A DNA stretch of 64,000 nt from an uncultured Vibrio sp. (GCF_947488985.1 NZ_CANLBV010000015.1:1-64000), one strand, 5' to 3'; numbered from the stretch's first letter, positions 14,010 through 23,413 are shown. Notes: generated by a model from the letters alone, not told the origin. Made by a program: numbers and translations.

Positions 14010-15371
14010 ATGACTACAGATACAATTGTTGCTCAAGCGACCGCGCCCGGCCGTGGTGGCGTCGGTATTATCCGCGTTTCCGGCCCATTGGCGACTCAGG
14101 TTGCCCTAGAAGTAACAGGCAAAACACTTAAGCCTCGCTACGCTGAGTACCTGCCTTTTAAATCGGCCGATGGCATCGAGCTCGACCAAGGTATCGCGCT
14201 TTACTTCCCTAACCCACATTCGTTCACTGGCGAAGACGTGTTAGAGCTGCAAGGCCATGGCGGCCCTGTGGTTATGGACATGCTAATCAAGCGCATCCTA
14301 ACCATCTCTGGCGTACGTGCTGCGCGTCCAGGCGAGTTCTCAGAGCGTGCCTTCTTGAACGACAAGATGGATTTAACCCAAGCAGAAGCGATAGCTGACT
14401 TGATTGATGCAAGTTCAGAAGAAGCGGCAAAATCAGCGTTGCAATCGCTACAAGGTGAATTCTCTAAGCGCATCAACACGCTGGTCGATTCACTGATTCA
14501 CCTACGAATCTATGTTGAAGCTGCTATCGATTTCCCAGAAGAAGAAATTGATTTCCTAGCTGACGGTAAAGTAAGTGCTGACTTACAGGCTATCATCGAC
14601 AACCTAGAAGCCGTGCGCCAAGAAGCCAACCAAGGTGCCATCATGCGTGAAGGTATGAAGGTAGTGATTGCTGGTCGCCCGAATGCAGGAAAATCGAGCC
14701 TATTGAATGCGCTCTCCGGTAAAGAATCGGCGATTGTGACCGATATTGCCGGTACCACGCGTGATGTACTGCGTGAACATATTCATATTGATGGTATGCC
14801 ACTGCACATTATTGACACAGCAGGCCTACGTGATGCGTCTGATGAAGTCGAAAAAATTGGTATCGAACGCGCTTGGGAAGAGATCGCTCAGGCAGACCGA
14901 GTTTTATTTATGGTCGATGGCACCACAACAGATGCGACAGACCCAAAAGATATCTGGCCAGATTTCGTTGATCGTCTATCAGAAAACATTGGTATTACGG
15001 TCATTCGTAATAAAGCGGATCAAACCAGTGAAGAGCTGGGAATTTGTCATGTTAACGATCCAACTCTGATTCGCTTATCGGCGAAAACGGGTCAAGGTGT
15101 TGACGCTCTGCGTAGTCATCTAAAAGAGTGCATGGGCTTTGCTGGTGGCAATGAAGGTGGCTTTATGGCACGTCGCCGCCACTTAGACGCCCTAGAACGT
15201 GCGTCAGAGCATTTGGATATCGGTCAACAGCAGCTTGAAGGCTACATGGCAGGTGAGATCTTAGCGGAAGAGCTTCGTATCACCCAGCAGCACCTCAATG
15301 AAATCACGGGTGAATTCAGTTCCGATGATCTACTCGGCCGTATCTTCTCTTCATTCTGTATTGGGAAGTAA
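14010..15371 (+). CDS. mnmE: tRNA uridine-5-carboxymethylaminomethyl modification GTPase MnmE (TrmE)
   Basis: A 453-aa GTPase that with MnmG makes the cmnm5 modification at wobble U34. The start is set at [17 protein letters not shown] (14010), matching other MnmE proteins; an ATG at 13992 would add six residues without a ribosome site. The tetrahydrofolate-binding N-terminal domain is followed by the G domain inside the helical domain (P-loop [14 protein letters not shown] near 223, G2 TTRD, G3 DTAGL). The C-terminus FCIGK carries the catalytic Cys. The island is inserted in the last codons, so the final 18 bp are the attL repeat, and the gene stays intact. Confidence 0.97.
   Translation: MTTDTIVAQATAPGRGGVGIIRVSGPLATQVALEVTGKTLKPRYAEYLPFKSADGIELDQGIALYFPNPHSFTGEDVLELQGHGGPVVMDMLIKRILTISGVRAARPGEFSERAFLNDKMDLTQAEAIADLIDASSEEAAKSALQSLQGEFSKRINTLVDSLIHLRIYVEAAIDFPEEEIDFLADGKVSADLQAIIDNLEAVRQEANQGAIMREGMKVVIAGRPNAGKSSLLNALSGKESAIVTDIAGTTRDVLREHIHIDGMPLHIIDTAGLRDASDEVEKIGIERAWEEIAQADRVLFMVDGTTTDATDPKDIWPDFVDRLSENIGITVIRNKADQTSEELGICHVNDPTLIRLSAKTGQGVDALRSHLKECMGFAGGNEGGFMARRRHLDALERASEHLDIGQQQLEGYMAGEILAEELRITQQHLNEITGEFSSDDLLGRIFSSFCIGK
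15354..15371 (+). repeat. attL core (18-bp direct repeat in mnmE)
   Basis: ttctgtattgggaagtaa encodes the last MnmE codons and stop. It matches the right copy at 16 of 18 positions. From memory it equals the left direct repeat described for SGI1 at trmE. Confidence 0.88.
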
Positions 15372-15439
15372 AGTGGACAAATAACGGAAAACAACAGCAA
15401 GCAACGGTAGATAACATACTGATTTTATTAGATCATCAT

Positions 15440-15538
15440 TTGCCGTTTGTTTCCATCCGTTGCCGTTAATTGCCAAATCTAGTCCCCAGTTGGCCCCCAA
15501 TGACATGATAAATGCCGTATTGGGGACCAATTGGGGGC
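15440..15538. promoter_or_regulatory. Left-end repeat cluster, candidate integrase arm sites
   Basis: Two direct copies of ttgccgtt start at 15440 and 15460, 20 bp apart. Next come a pair of CCCCAg/CCCCAA motifs at 15484 and 15495 (11 bp apart) and an inverted pair (TTGGGG at 15520 and 15531, again 11 bp apart). The last runs into the integrase start region. The same 11-bp-spaced CCCCAA pair recurs at the right end (33109 and 33120). This symmetry suggests recombinase or excisionase arm sites that also autoregulate int. Confidence 0.6.
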
Positions 15539-15542
15539 TAAA

Positions 15543-16727
15543 ATGAAAATTTCCATTGAAAAACGAACACTTAGAACTGACGGCACACGCTCACTACGCT
15601 TAGTTTATGACTATGGCTACACCACAAATACGCAAGGTGGACGCCAAAATAAACGTAAGCGCAGTTACGAAACCTTAGACCTGTACGTTCACGACAAACC
15701 TAAAACACCCACCCAGCGCCAACACAACAAAGAACATATGCTTCTCGCCGAAACCATTAAGAGTAAACGGCTGGTTGAGTGGCAATCCCAAAAGCATGGT
15801 TTTGAGGATCGAACCAAGCGTTCAGCTAGCTTCATTGATTACTTTCAACGGCAAGTTGATATCAAAGAACAAACCACCTCAACCTCAAACCACTCGATCT
15901 GGCTGTCAGCTCGTAAACACCTGCAGTTCTACTGCGGGAAACATGATCTTAGCTTTGATGAGCTGGATAAAGACTGGTTAGATGGGTTTAAGTATTACCT
16001 GACCAATGAAGCGAAAACCAAAAGTGATACCACGTTATCTCGCAACACACAAAGCTCCTACTTCAATAAAGTTCGAGCGGCGATCAACGAAGCACATCGA
16101 GAAGGTATTATTCGCGATAACCCGCTTTCACAAGTGACCAGTATCAAAGCGAAAACGACTAAGCGGGTTTATCTCACATTGGATGAGGTCAACGCGTTAG
16201 CTCACACAGAATGTCGCTACCCAGTCCTTAAACGTGCGTTTTTGTTCTCATGTGCAACGGGGATGCGTTGGTGCGATATCCATCGACTTACTTGGTCAGA
16301 AATAGAGACATTCAATAATCACAAACGAATTATCTTCGACCAGGTCAAACTCTCTCACGGCGATGCTAAGAGCCTTCAGTATTTAGACATACCAAAGTCA
16401 GCAGAATCACTTTTGGGTAGCCCCAAAGCCTCTCACGAGCGCGTATTCAAGGGATTGAAATACTCTTCTTATATAAATGTAGAACTGCTTAGATGGGCTC
16501 TGGCTGCTGGAATAAGTAAGCACGTTACATTCCATGCTGGTCGTCATACCTTTGCTGTAATTCAGCTTAGCCGAGGAATCGATATATACGCAGTATCGAA
16601 ACTGCTCGGCCACAGCGAACTCAAGACAACCGAGATCTACGCCGATATCATAGAGCAACGCCGGATGGAAGCCATGCTGACATTCCCCGATATTTTTGCT
16701 TCATCTGGAAAGGATTCAGCGGCCTGA
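15543..16727 (+). CDS. int: Tyrosine recombinase / site-specific integrase
   Basis: A 394-aa integrase. I choose ATG 15543 (MKISIEKRTLRTDG), preceded by ggggg, over the in-frame TTG at 15531. The N-terminal arm-binding domain (about 1-95) and SAM-like core-binding domain (about 100-200) precede the catalytic domain. The catalytic Arg is in SCATGMRWCDIHRLTW, the HxxR box is HAGRHTF, and the last histidine and nucleophilic Tyr are in LLGHSELKTTEIYADI. The layout resembles integrases common in Bacteroidetes elements more than lambda or P4 types. It sits 170 bp from attL and converges on the excisionase operon, as in SGI1. It should catalyse insertion at mnmE. Confidence 0.92.
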   Translation: MKISIEKRTLRTDGTRSLRLVYDYGYTTNTQGGRQNKRKRSYETLDLYVHDKPKTPTQRQHNKEHMLLAETIKSKRLVEWQSQKHGFEDRTKRSASFIDYFQRQVDIKEQTTSTSNHSIWLSARKHLQFYCGKHDLSFDELDKDWLDGFKYYLTNEAKTKSDTTLSRNTQSSYFNKVRAAINEAHREGIIRDNPLSQVTSIKAKTTKRVYLTLDEVNALAHTECRYPVLKRAFLFSCATGMRWCDIHRLTWSEIETFNNHKRIIFDQVKLSHGDAKSLQYLDIPKSAESLLGSPKASHERVFKGLKYSSYINVELLRWALAAGISKHVTFHAGRHTFAVIQLSRGIDIYAVSKLLGHSELKTTEIYADIIEQRRMEAMLTFPDIFASSGKDSAA

Positions 16728-16746
16728 GGCCGCTGCTATGAAAGTG

Positions 16747-17082
16747 CTACTTACGAGAAGTGGTGGCGACATAGTTTGCTGCCCTTTTTTCTATCTCATG
16801 GAGAGATGAAACACGCTGCTGCTCTACCCAATCCATGATTGCTTGACGCTCAAATCGGAGGTGTTTGCCAAGCTTAAAGTAAGGGATCTCTGCCGAGCTC
16901 GTTAGCTTATAAAGTTGATTGGTTGATAAACCCAGCAAAGCAGCACATTCATCAACGGTTAGAATGTCCTTTCCAAGTAGCTCCACCTTTTGTTGCTGCA
17001 AACGCTGCTCTAACACAACCCGCTCGACATGATCGATTTTAGCCAAAATGGACTGGAGAAGGACCTGTTCATTGCTTGTCAT
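16747..17082 (-). CDS. Helix-turn-helix protein, probable excisionase (RDF)
   Basis: A 111-aa protein. The N-terminal third is a likely coiled coil (ILAKIDHVERVVLEQRLQQQ). An excisionase/MerR-type helix-turn-helix follows (LTVDECAALLGLSTNQLYKL, then FKLGKHLRFERQAIMDWV, about residues 40-90). A strong ribosome site (ggaggggg) precedes the start. It is the last gene of the AlpA-DUF927 operon and converges on int, matching the S004-rep-xis order of SGI1 as I recall it. The excisionase role is inferred from fold and position. Confidence 0.75.
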   Translation of the reverse strand: MTSNEQVLLQSILAKIDHVERVVLEQRLQQQKVELLGKDILTVDECAALLGLSTNQLYKLTSSAEIPYFKLGKHLRFERQAIMDWVEQQRVSSLHEIEKRAANYVATTSRK

Positions 17083-17115
17083 AACTCCCCCTCCATGTCG
17101 CTGCGTTGAGAAATG

Positions 17116-17134
17116 TGGGAAAACTGGGAAACGG
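17116..17134 (-). promoter_or_regulatory. CCGTTTCCCA motif upstream of the excisionase gene
   Basis: On the minus strand ccgtttccca is followed three bases later by ttcccac. The same pair with the same spacing lies at 33019-33038 near the right end of the island (17 of 20 positions identical). It lies in the 53-bp gap between the DUF927 gene and the excisionase gene. A shared binding site for the excisionase is plausible. Confidence 0.45.
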
Positions 17135-17135
17135 A

Positions 17136-18794
17136 TTACGCATCGACTGTCAGCTCCTCTAGTTCTTCGATAATTTGAGAAGGTGTAAAGGCAAAGAACC
17201 TTTCCAACTTACCGTTCACTTTTACTCGTAGTGTCCCCCTGGCTCCCTCGTTTGATTCAAACCAGCGTCGTTGAATCAAAGGAGTCAGCTGGCTGATGTA
17301 TTGCTTGCGCAGCTGGAGATCACGAATAAACACATTTTTATGAATCAGCCACTGGATCTCATCTCCATCTCGTCGGAAGTACCCCGTGTTTGATGCTCTA
17401 CCGCTGGATACCTCGCTTAACTGCTTTTCCCATTTGGCGAGAGCTTGTTTCAATGCCAAGAGCACTTCAAACTCTTCGTGATTTTGAGTGTGCCCTCTGG
17501 CTGCAATCCAGCGTTGAAAAATGCTGTGCACAGAGAATAGAGACTCTTCTTCACTCCACGGTACGAGTTTGTGTCGAGAGGCCAGCGAGAGTGCCACAGC
17601 AACTAAGCAAAAACGATGTAGAACTCTGAGGACTTGAGCTGACATACAGCTTTCTTTCCAGCGCTGCATCAACCTATCCGTTTCCGATCTTAACAACAGT
17701 TCCAGATCTGGCTGCTTTACTATCAAGCACATCCAAGCTGGAAATAACGAACCATAGTGCTTTTTCGTTGCCTCCTCCAAATGTTTGGCAAACTCGTGAG
17801 AATCATTAAATCGGTGAATGTTAGAAAAACAGCCATATTTTTCCGTCAGCGGTATCTCAACTATTCTGACCAATTGGCCAGCGGCGGGCTTTTTGCCGAT
17901 CTCTTCCAGCAAATCGATCAAACCAACCTCACCAGTGCTAAGTACAAGGGTTCGCCACTTTGCTTGTTTACCCAAAGCACCTGTAATTAACATTCTTAAC
18001 TTTCCATCGCCATTCACAATTTGGTAAGCCGCTGTATCCAAATTTTCACTTCTTGCCATGCCAATCTCATCCAGAGGCAACATGACATCGTTGTAATTGA
18101 CTGATACAGATTCGATGCCATTGTTCGTGCTATGCCAAGTCTTCTTATACGAATGGGAGCCGTAAATTGACGATCCAACATAAATCGCGCCTGACTTCCC
18201 CTGACTTGACGACCCCATTAGATGAAATACCGAGCTCTCCCCTCCGGAAGGTGCTAATAGGGGTGCGGCAAGTGCGACTCCAACAGCAAATATCAAAGTT
18301 GGATTTCCACTCAAAAGACAGCCGATTTCTTGTTGCCAGTGCTCTAAGCTACCTTTTACTTCAAAATTACTATCAACAATTGCTCCAGCATAAAAATATG
18401 GCTCCTCGGATGCACCAAAAGTGGTTTCAGTCGTCACGAATACATCGTCATGCCAGCCTGTATTAAATGCACTGATGCCAGATGGCGCTTGTTTTATCTG
18501 TTGGCGTAAGTAGCGCAATACAAGACCCCTGTTGTATTTATCATCTTCTAGCCAAAAGCCGCGATCAAAGAGTTCCTCACGCAATGTGTTACTTGCGCTA
18601 CCTAAAATTCGATTTGCAGGTACAACCAACCGGACAGGAACAAGATCCATATTCACAAACTCAATACAGGCACCGTAACCTGATTTTTTATCTTGTGCCC
18701 TAACTCGTGCTACGACAGAAAGTTCAGAGCTAATAGCCAACCAACCTTCTTCTTTGTCACAGTACTCCAGTACCTTATCTTTGTTTCGATACAT
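17136..18794 (-). CDS. DUF927-family helicase/ATPase-like protein, presumed island replication protein
   Basis: A 552-aa protein of the DUF927 family, which is found in phage satellites and integrative elements next to primases and excisionases. A P-loop is visible at LMGSSSQGKSGAIYVGSSIYG near residue 190, and a Walker B-like LPLDEIGMA near 240. The N-terminal third (about 1-120) binds no recognisable motif, and no TOPRIM primase motif is visible. It lies 12 nt downstream of the AlpA-like gene and 53 nt upstream of the excisionase gene, where SGI1 has its rep gene. I infer a role in replication of the excised circle. The exact biochemical activity is unknown. Confidence 0.7.
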   Translation of the reverse strand: MYRNKDKVLEYCDKEEGWLAISSELSVVARVRAQDKKSGYGACIEFVNMDLVPVRLVVPANRILGSASNTLREELFDRGFWLEDDKYNRGLVLRYLRQQIKQAPSGISAFNTGWHDDVFVTTETTFGASEEPYFYAGAIVDSNFEVKGSLEHWQQEIGCLLSGNPTLIFAVGVALAAPLLAPSGGESSVFHLMGSSSQGKSGAIYVGSSIYGSHSYKKTWHSTNNGIESVSVNYNDVMLPLDEIGMARSENLDTAAYQIVNGDGKLRMLITGALGKQAKWRTLVLSTGEVGLIDLLEEIGKKPAAGQLVRIVEIPLTEKYGCFSNIHRFNDSHEFAKHLEEATKKHYGSLFPAWMCLIVKQPDLELLLRSETDRLMQRWKESCMSAQVLRVLHRFCLVAVALSLASRHKLVPWSEEESLFSVHSIFQRWIAARGHTQNHEEFEVLLALKQALAKWEKQLSEVSSGRASNTGYFRRDGDEIQWLIHKNVFIRDLQLRKQYISQLTPLIQRRWFESNEGARGTLRVKVNGKLERFFAFTPSQIIEELEELTVDA

Positions 18795-18806
18795 ACCAAG
18801 CCCTCA

Positions 18807-18998
18807 TCACAAGCTCAAAAGCCATTTCTGAACATCTGCAAGGCGAAATCTCACACTTCGTGCACCTGGCGATAAATTCACTGGAGAGGGAAAGGAACCA
18901 TTTTTCACATAACGGCGAATGGTCGCCTGCGATAGCTGAGTCAACTGACAGACTTCTTGATAACTTAATAGCTGACTTGATTGTTTTTGCTCGGTCAT
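18807..18998 (-). CDS. AlpA-family helix-turn-helix regulator
   Basis: A 63-aa DNA-binding protein almost entirely made of the AlpA/excisionase winged helix: LLSYQEVCQLTQLSQATIRRY, then GSFPSPV, then RFRLADVQKWL. An aggag ribosome site precedes its ATG. It is the first gene of the operon running to the excisionase. An AcaCD-like box lies 75 nt upstream of its start. AlpA-type proteins control excision genes in P4-like elements, so it may regulate this operon or assist excision. Confidence 0.8.
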   Translation of the reverse strand: MTEQKQSSQLLSYQEVCQLTQLSQATIRRYVKNGSFPSPVNLSPGARSVRFRLADVQKWLLSL

Positions 18999-19073
18999 AA
19001 CTACTCCTAACAGTTAATGAATAATCAAGGAATAGTTTGCAAGGTGAGTAACGCAAAGGCGCGCGGTGCTCAG

Positions 19074-19086
19074 GCCCATTTTGGGC
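19074..19086 (-). promoter_or_regulatory. AcaCD-like activator box, alpA-rep-xis operon
   Basis: On the minus strand gcccaaaatgggc, an exact fit to the AcaCD motif as I recall it (GCCCNDWWWGGGC). It is the same 13-mer, in the same orientation relative to its gene and at nearly the same distance, as the box before mobI (29586-29598). It lies 75 nt before the AlpA-like start codon. Confidence 0.7.
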
Positions 19087-19579
19087 AACTAGAGCAATAA
19101 AGCTGGAGCCAGAGTTAGTCAAAAAAGAAATAAGCATCAGATAATGATGCGGTAATGTGAGTAGGCATTGCTTCACTGTTATTCACCAAGCCACAAAGTG
19201 CTATGCGTTAAGTAACCTGCTAATGCGTTAAGCTGTTCACCATGGTTAACGCATAGTGATTAGAGACTCACTTTCACATGTGAAATTAGCAAAATATGAA
19301 GCTTTGAACGGATAGAACAACCAAGTGTACCGCTTTTGTCTGGTACACCTAAAACGGTACAGTTAAACTGACCAATCAATGTAAAACATTGTTATAAATT
19401 AACTTTTAATCACTAGCACGTTACCGAACTGTACCGATTTAACGAAAACGGTACACCCCCCTCATCCAAAGCAAATCACTACACCTATTTCGTCTCGCTT
19501 TTTTTGACTCAAGTACTCGCCACTACGCACCAAACTCGCTAAGATACAAAAATTACAATTTGTAGGTTTTGTGAGTCAT
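19087..19579. other. Iteron-rich noncoding region, candidate island origin of replication
   Basis: No gene is visible. Two direct copies of atgcgttaag start at 19203 and 19223 (20 bp apart), and an inverted copy, ttaacgcatag, lies at 19246-19256. A palindrome tttcacatgtgaaa lies at 19272-19285. A second repeat family, CGGTACA or its complement TGTACCG, occurs at 19326, 19355, 19430 and 19449, with a variant ggtacacc at 19342. Clusters of spaced repeats beside a presumed rep operon are typical of a plasmid-like oriV. They could instead be operators for the gene at 19580. Confidence 0.45.
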
Positions 19580-20086
19580 ATGAAAGCAACCAAGATAGAC
19601 CCTCAACTTCTTGAAAAAGCCACGAGTATCTTTGCTGAATTAGGTTTACCGATTGAGCAAGCCATCAACGTATTTCTGGCAAAGTCCGTTCAGGCCAAAG
19701 GTTTTCCGTTTTCAGTTGCTCTTGATAGCGAGGAACAGGATGCCTCACACAGTCAAACACAGCGAAAAGTCAGCAATGCCGAGATTACCGAGTCTATCCA
19801 AGACTTGGTTGAGCACGCTCTGCCACAGAGCGAAATAGAAAACCTCACACAGCTAACCTATTGTCGCAACACCTTTGGGTTGTCATTCCCGGTGCTTAAA
19901 CTGGCTAAATCACCACGGCCAGAAGACATTCGTAGTGCAGCCAAAGATGCCAAAGAGAGAAACCGCTACTCCACCACGAAAGTGGCCCAGCGAGATAAAA
20001 AAACCTACGTGATTTGCACCCAATGGACAGATAGGCACCGCAATGCGTTTTGTCGCTGGCAAGCCATCTTTAGCCGAAGCGCTTAA
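19580..20086 (+). CDS. RelB/DinJ-like protein with extra C-terminal domain
   Basis: A 168-aa protein with ATG 19580 preceded by gtgag; an in-frame GTG at 19571 is the alternative. Residues 1-50 (KIDPQLLEKATSIFAELGLP, then IEQAINVFLAKSV) match the ribbon-helix-helix RelB/DinJ antitoxin fold. The rest, about 120 residues, has no domain I recognise; it ends with a basic aromatic block (KKTYVICTQW, RNAFCRWQAI). No toxin gene follows; the next gene is hsdM, 67 nt downstream. It could be a transcriptional regulator of the restriction operon. Function unknown. Confidence 0.6.
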   Translation: MKATKIDPQLLEKATSIFAELGLPIEQAINVFLAKSVQAKGFPFSVALDSEEQDASHSQTQRKVSNAEITESIQDLVEHALPQSEIENLTQLTYCRNTFGLSFPVLKLAKSPRPEDIRSAAKDAKERNRYSTTKVAQRDKKTYVICTQWTDRHRNAFCRWQAIFSRSA

Positions 20087-20153
20087 CTAGCAGAAAAATA
20101 ACAACCAAACAACACACTGATTTTTACGATTTAACTTTATTTAGGCAGTATCA

Positions 20154-22136
20154 ATGAAATTACAAGACAAAGAACAAAGCGCCAAACTCTCCAGTGCTAT
20201 TTGGCGTATGGCAGATGACCTATGGGGTGATTTCAAACACACCGATTTTGCTCGCATCATCCTGCCCTTTTTGCTACTGCGTCGTATTGAATGCGTGTTG
20301 GAACCCACTCGTGAGGAAGTACGCAAGTTCTATCTGGCCGAGAGACAATCCGGCATTGACCTTAGTTTAGTGTTGCCAGAAGTTGCGGGATTCGCCTTTT
20401 ACAACACCAGTGAATACAGCCTAGAAACCTTAGGCGCGTCAGATACAGGCGACAACCTAGAACACTACATCAGCCAGTTCAGCAAAAACGTTCGTACCAT
20501 CTTTGATGAGTTCAAATTTGGTCAAACCATAGAAGATCTGGAAAAAGCCAAGCTGCTCTACCGCATGGTGAGCTACTTTGCCAATCTCGACCTGCACCCA
20601 GAGGTGGTATCCGACCGCGTATTATCAGATGCCTATGAAGAGCTGATTTTTAAGTTCGCTAGCTCAGTGAATGAAAAGGCGGGGGAATTCATGACCCCGC
20701 GCGATGCCGTGCGCCTTGCTACTAAGCTTGTATTGGCAGCGGACGAAGAAATCTTTGATGAAAAAGGCGTGATCCGCACCATCTATGACCCAACCTGTGG
20801 TACGGGCGGCTTCCTTTCCGATGCCATCAGCCAAATTGAAGAGATGGGCAGCAGCGCCAAAGTGGTGCCTTTTGGTCAAGAGCTCGACCCAGCAACTCAT
20901 GCCATGGCGCTGACCAATATGATGATCCGTGGCTTTGATGCCAACAACATCAAGCAAGGTAATACCCTATCAGACGATCAGTTACGTGCCGACAAGTTCC
21001 ACTACGGCCTTGCCAACCCGCCATTTGGCATTAAATGGGATAAAGCCAAAACCGAAGTGACTAAAGAACACAAAAACCTTGGCTACGCTGGTCGTTTTGG
21101 CCCCGGTTTACCAAGTATCTCTGATGGCTCGATGCTGTTTTTGCTGCATCTGGTTTCAAAAATGGAAGCACCAGAAAACGGCGGTGGCCGCGTCGGTATC
21201 GTGCTCTCTGGTTCGCCACTATTTAACGGCGATGCAGGCTCAGGCCCATCAGAAATCCGCCGCTGGCTGCTGGAACAAGACTTGGTAGAAGCGATTGTTG
21301 CCCTGCCAACTGATATGTTCTTCAACACCGGAATTGGTACCTACATCTGGATTTTGTCTAACCATAAAGAACCAAGACGTAAGGATCAGGTGCAACTGAT
21401 TAACTTGGCAGACATCTGGACGCCAATGCGTAAGTCGCAAGGCAGTAAGCGTAAGTACCTCAGCGATGTGCAGATCAACGATATTGTCCGAGCCTACGAT
21501 GGCTTTGAAGCCAGTGATAACTGCAAGCTCTTTAGCACCACCGATTTTGCCTACCGCAAAGTCACCATTCAGCGTCCACTACGCGCCAAACTTAATATTA
21601 CTGAGAATGGTATCGCCCAGCTGAAAGACTTAGTGGCATTCCAAAAGCTCAAGCCAGAGCAACAAGCCGCTTGGGTACAACACCTCACCGAAAACCTTGG
21701 CCTTCAGCCTTATGAATGGGCTCATTTGGCCGCAAAACAAAATCACAACAAGGGTGACTTTGGTAAGTGCCCGAAAGCACTGACTACGGCCTTAACCGCG
21801 CACTTTGTCAAAATTGATCCGCAATTCGAGCCCGTGCTGGATGATAAAGGCCAAGTGATCGCCGACCCGAAACTCAAAGACACCGAAAGCATTCCCTTTG
21901 ATCGTGATGTTGAGGATTACTTTGCGCAAGAAGTACTGCCACATGTGCCAGATGCCTTTATTGATCATTCGGTGCGTGATGAAAAAGACGGAGAAGTGGG
22001 CATTGTCGGTTATGAAATTAACTTTAACCGCTATTTCTACCAGTACGTGCCGCCACGCGAGCTGAGTGTAATTGACGGCGAGCTAAAGGCATGTGAAGCA
22101 CGTATTCAGGCACTGCTCAATGAGGTGGCGGAATGA
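20154..22136 (+). CDS. hsdM: Type I restriction-modification system, DNA methyltransferase (M) subunit
   Basis: A 660-aa adenine-N6 methyltransferase. An N-terminal helical HsdM domain (about 8-145) precedes the catalytic domain. The SAM-binding motif I is DPTCGTGGF near residue 213 and the catalytic motif IV is NPPFG near 289. A C-terminal extension of about 200 residues follows. With HsdS it methylates the recognition site; with HsdR it forms the restriction complex. The stop overlaps hsdS by 4 nt. It opens an operon running to kwaB and probably rhuM. Confidence 0.95.
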   Translation: MKLQDKEQSAKLSSAIWRMADDLWGDFKHTDFARIILPFLLLRRIECVLEPTREEVRKFYLAERQSGIDLSLVLPEVAGFAFYNTSEYSLETLGASDTGDNLEHYISQFSKNVRTIFDEFKFGQTIEDLEKAKLLYRMVSYFANLDLHPEVVSDRVLSDAYEELIFKFASSVNEKAGEFMTPRDAVRLATKLVLAADEEIFDEKGVIRTIYDPTCGTGGFLSDAISQIEEMGSSAKVVPFGQELDPATHAMALTNMMIRGFDANNIKQGNTLSDDQLRADKFHYGLANPPFGIKWDKAKTEVTKEHKNLGYAGRFGPGLPSISDGSMLFLLHLVSKMEAPENGGGRVGIVLSGSPLFNGDAGSGPSEIRRWLLEQDLVEAIVALPTDMFFNTGIGTYIWILSNHKEPRRKDQVQLINLADIWTPMRKSQGSKRKYLSDVQINDIVRAYDGFEASDNCKLFSTTDFAYRKVTIQRPLRAKLNITENGIAQLKDLVAFQKLKPEQQAAWVQHLTENLGLQPYEWAHLAAKQNHNKGDFGKCPKALTTALTAHFVKIDPQFEPVLDDKGQVIADPKLKDTESIPFDRDVEDYFAQEVLPHVPDAFIDHSVRDEKDGEVGIVGYEINFNRYFYQYVPPRELSVIDGELKACEARIQALLNEVAE

Positions 22137-23413
22137 TGACCCCCTATAGTGCATACAAAGATTCAAACTTAGACTGGCTTGGCGACATCCCATCTCATTG
22201 GGATTTGGTCAAGCTAGGGGCTTGCTTCACGGAAAGAAATGAAAAAGTCAGTGACAAAGATTTTGCTGCGTTATCCGTTACCAAAAACGGCATCCTTCCT
22301 CAAATGGAACACGTTGCAAAAACTGATGCAGGGGATAACCGAAAAAAGGTTTGTATTGGCGACTTTGTAATAAATAGTCGCTCAGACCGAAAAGGCTCAT
22401 CAGGAACTTCTGACTATGATGGTTCTGTATCTTTAATTTCGATCATTTTAGAACCACGCTTATATGAACCTAAATTTGCTCATCATCTGTTGCGTTCTTA
22501 CAACTTTCAGGAAGAGTTCTATAAGTACGGTAAAGGAATAGTAGCGGACTTATGGAGTACGAGATATTCAGACATGAAGAATATCTTCGTTCCCTTAATG
22601 CCAATAGCTGAACAAAAAGCCATTGCGACATTCCTCGATCGCGAAACCCAGCGCATCGACAGTCTGATCGAAGAAAAACAGAACTTTATCAAGCTGCTCA
22701 AAGAAAAACGCCAAGCACTGATCAGCCATGTGGTCACTAAGGGGCTTAACCCTAACGTGGAGATGCAGGATTCTGGTATCGAATGGGTTGGGCAAGTGCC
22801 GAAGCATTGGGATGTGGTTCAGATACGCAGAGTTGGTACTGTTGACCAGGGCTTTGCATTTTCTCACGCCTATCAAGGAAATTCTTCTGGGGAAGTTGCC
22901 TGGTTTAAGGTTAACGATATGAATCGCTCTGGCAATGAAATTGAAATGAATAGCTCAACCAACTACGTTAGTTATCAGCTAACTAAAGAACTCAAGGTTA
23001 ATTTATTTCCAAAAGGAACAGTTATATTTCCCCGAGTTGGAGCCGCACTACTAACAAATAAACGACGACTGTTGAGTGATGATGCGGTAGTTGATGATAA
23101 CCTCTTCGGAGTTATCCCTAGAAGAATCAACCCGCATTATCTTTATCTGGTTTTGACTCTTATTGATATGGCTAGTTTATGTTCTCCAGGGCTTGTGCCT
23201 ACCATTACCTTCGCAAATATCAAAGCACTCCGAATTCCATTACCTACGGAGTTTGAGCAGCAACAAATTGTTGAAAGTGCCAAAGCGAATGCTGATGTGA
23301 TCGATGAGCTCATTACTGAAGCCAGTCGGTCGATTGATCTACTAAAGGAACGCCGTACATCTCTAATCAGCGAGGCTGTAACTGGGAAAATTGACGTCAG
23401 GGAGGCGGTGTAA
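22133..23413 (+). CDS. hsdS: Type I restriction-modification system, specificity (S) subunit
   Basis: A 426-aa protein with the expected two-fold repeat. Each half begins with a D-S-x-(I/L)-x-W-(L/V)-G-x-(I/V)-P-x-H-W block (near residues 11 and 216), then a target recognition domain (about 25-160 and 230-370), then a long helical spacer (AEQKAIATFLDRETQRID; FEQQQIVESAKANADVID). It fixes the bipartite DNA target, which I cannot deduce. It overlaps hsdM by 4 nt and hsdR by 1 nt. Confidence 0.93.
   Translation: MMTPYSAYKDSNLDWLGDIPSHWDLVKLGACFTERNEKVSDKDFAALSVTKNGILPQMEHVAKTDAGDNRKKVCIGDFVINSRSDRKGSSGTSDYDGSVSLISIILEPRLYEPKFAHHLLRSYNFQEEFYKYGKGIVADLWSTRYSDMKNIFVPLMPIAEQKAIATFLDRETQRIDSLIEEKQNFIKLLKEKRQALISHVVTKGLNPNVEMQDSGIEWVGQVPKHWDVVQIRRVGTVDQGFAFSHAYQGNSSGEVAWFKVNDMNRSGNEIEMNSSTNYVSYQLTKELKVNLFPKGTVIFPRVGAALLTNKRRLLSDDAVVDDNLFGVIPRRINPHYLYLVLTLIDMASLCSPGLVPTITFANIKALRIPLPTEFEQQQIVESAKANADVIDELITEASRSIDLLKERRTSLISEAVTGKIDVREAV

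Noticed and set aside
18775-19176. 133-codon minus-strand frame over the AlpA-like gene
   Set aside because: It runs out of phase over the AlpA-like gene, the AcaCD-like box and the operon leader; the shorter AlpA frame has a clear HTH and ribosome site.
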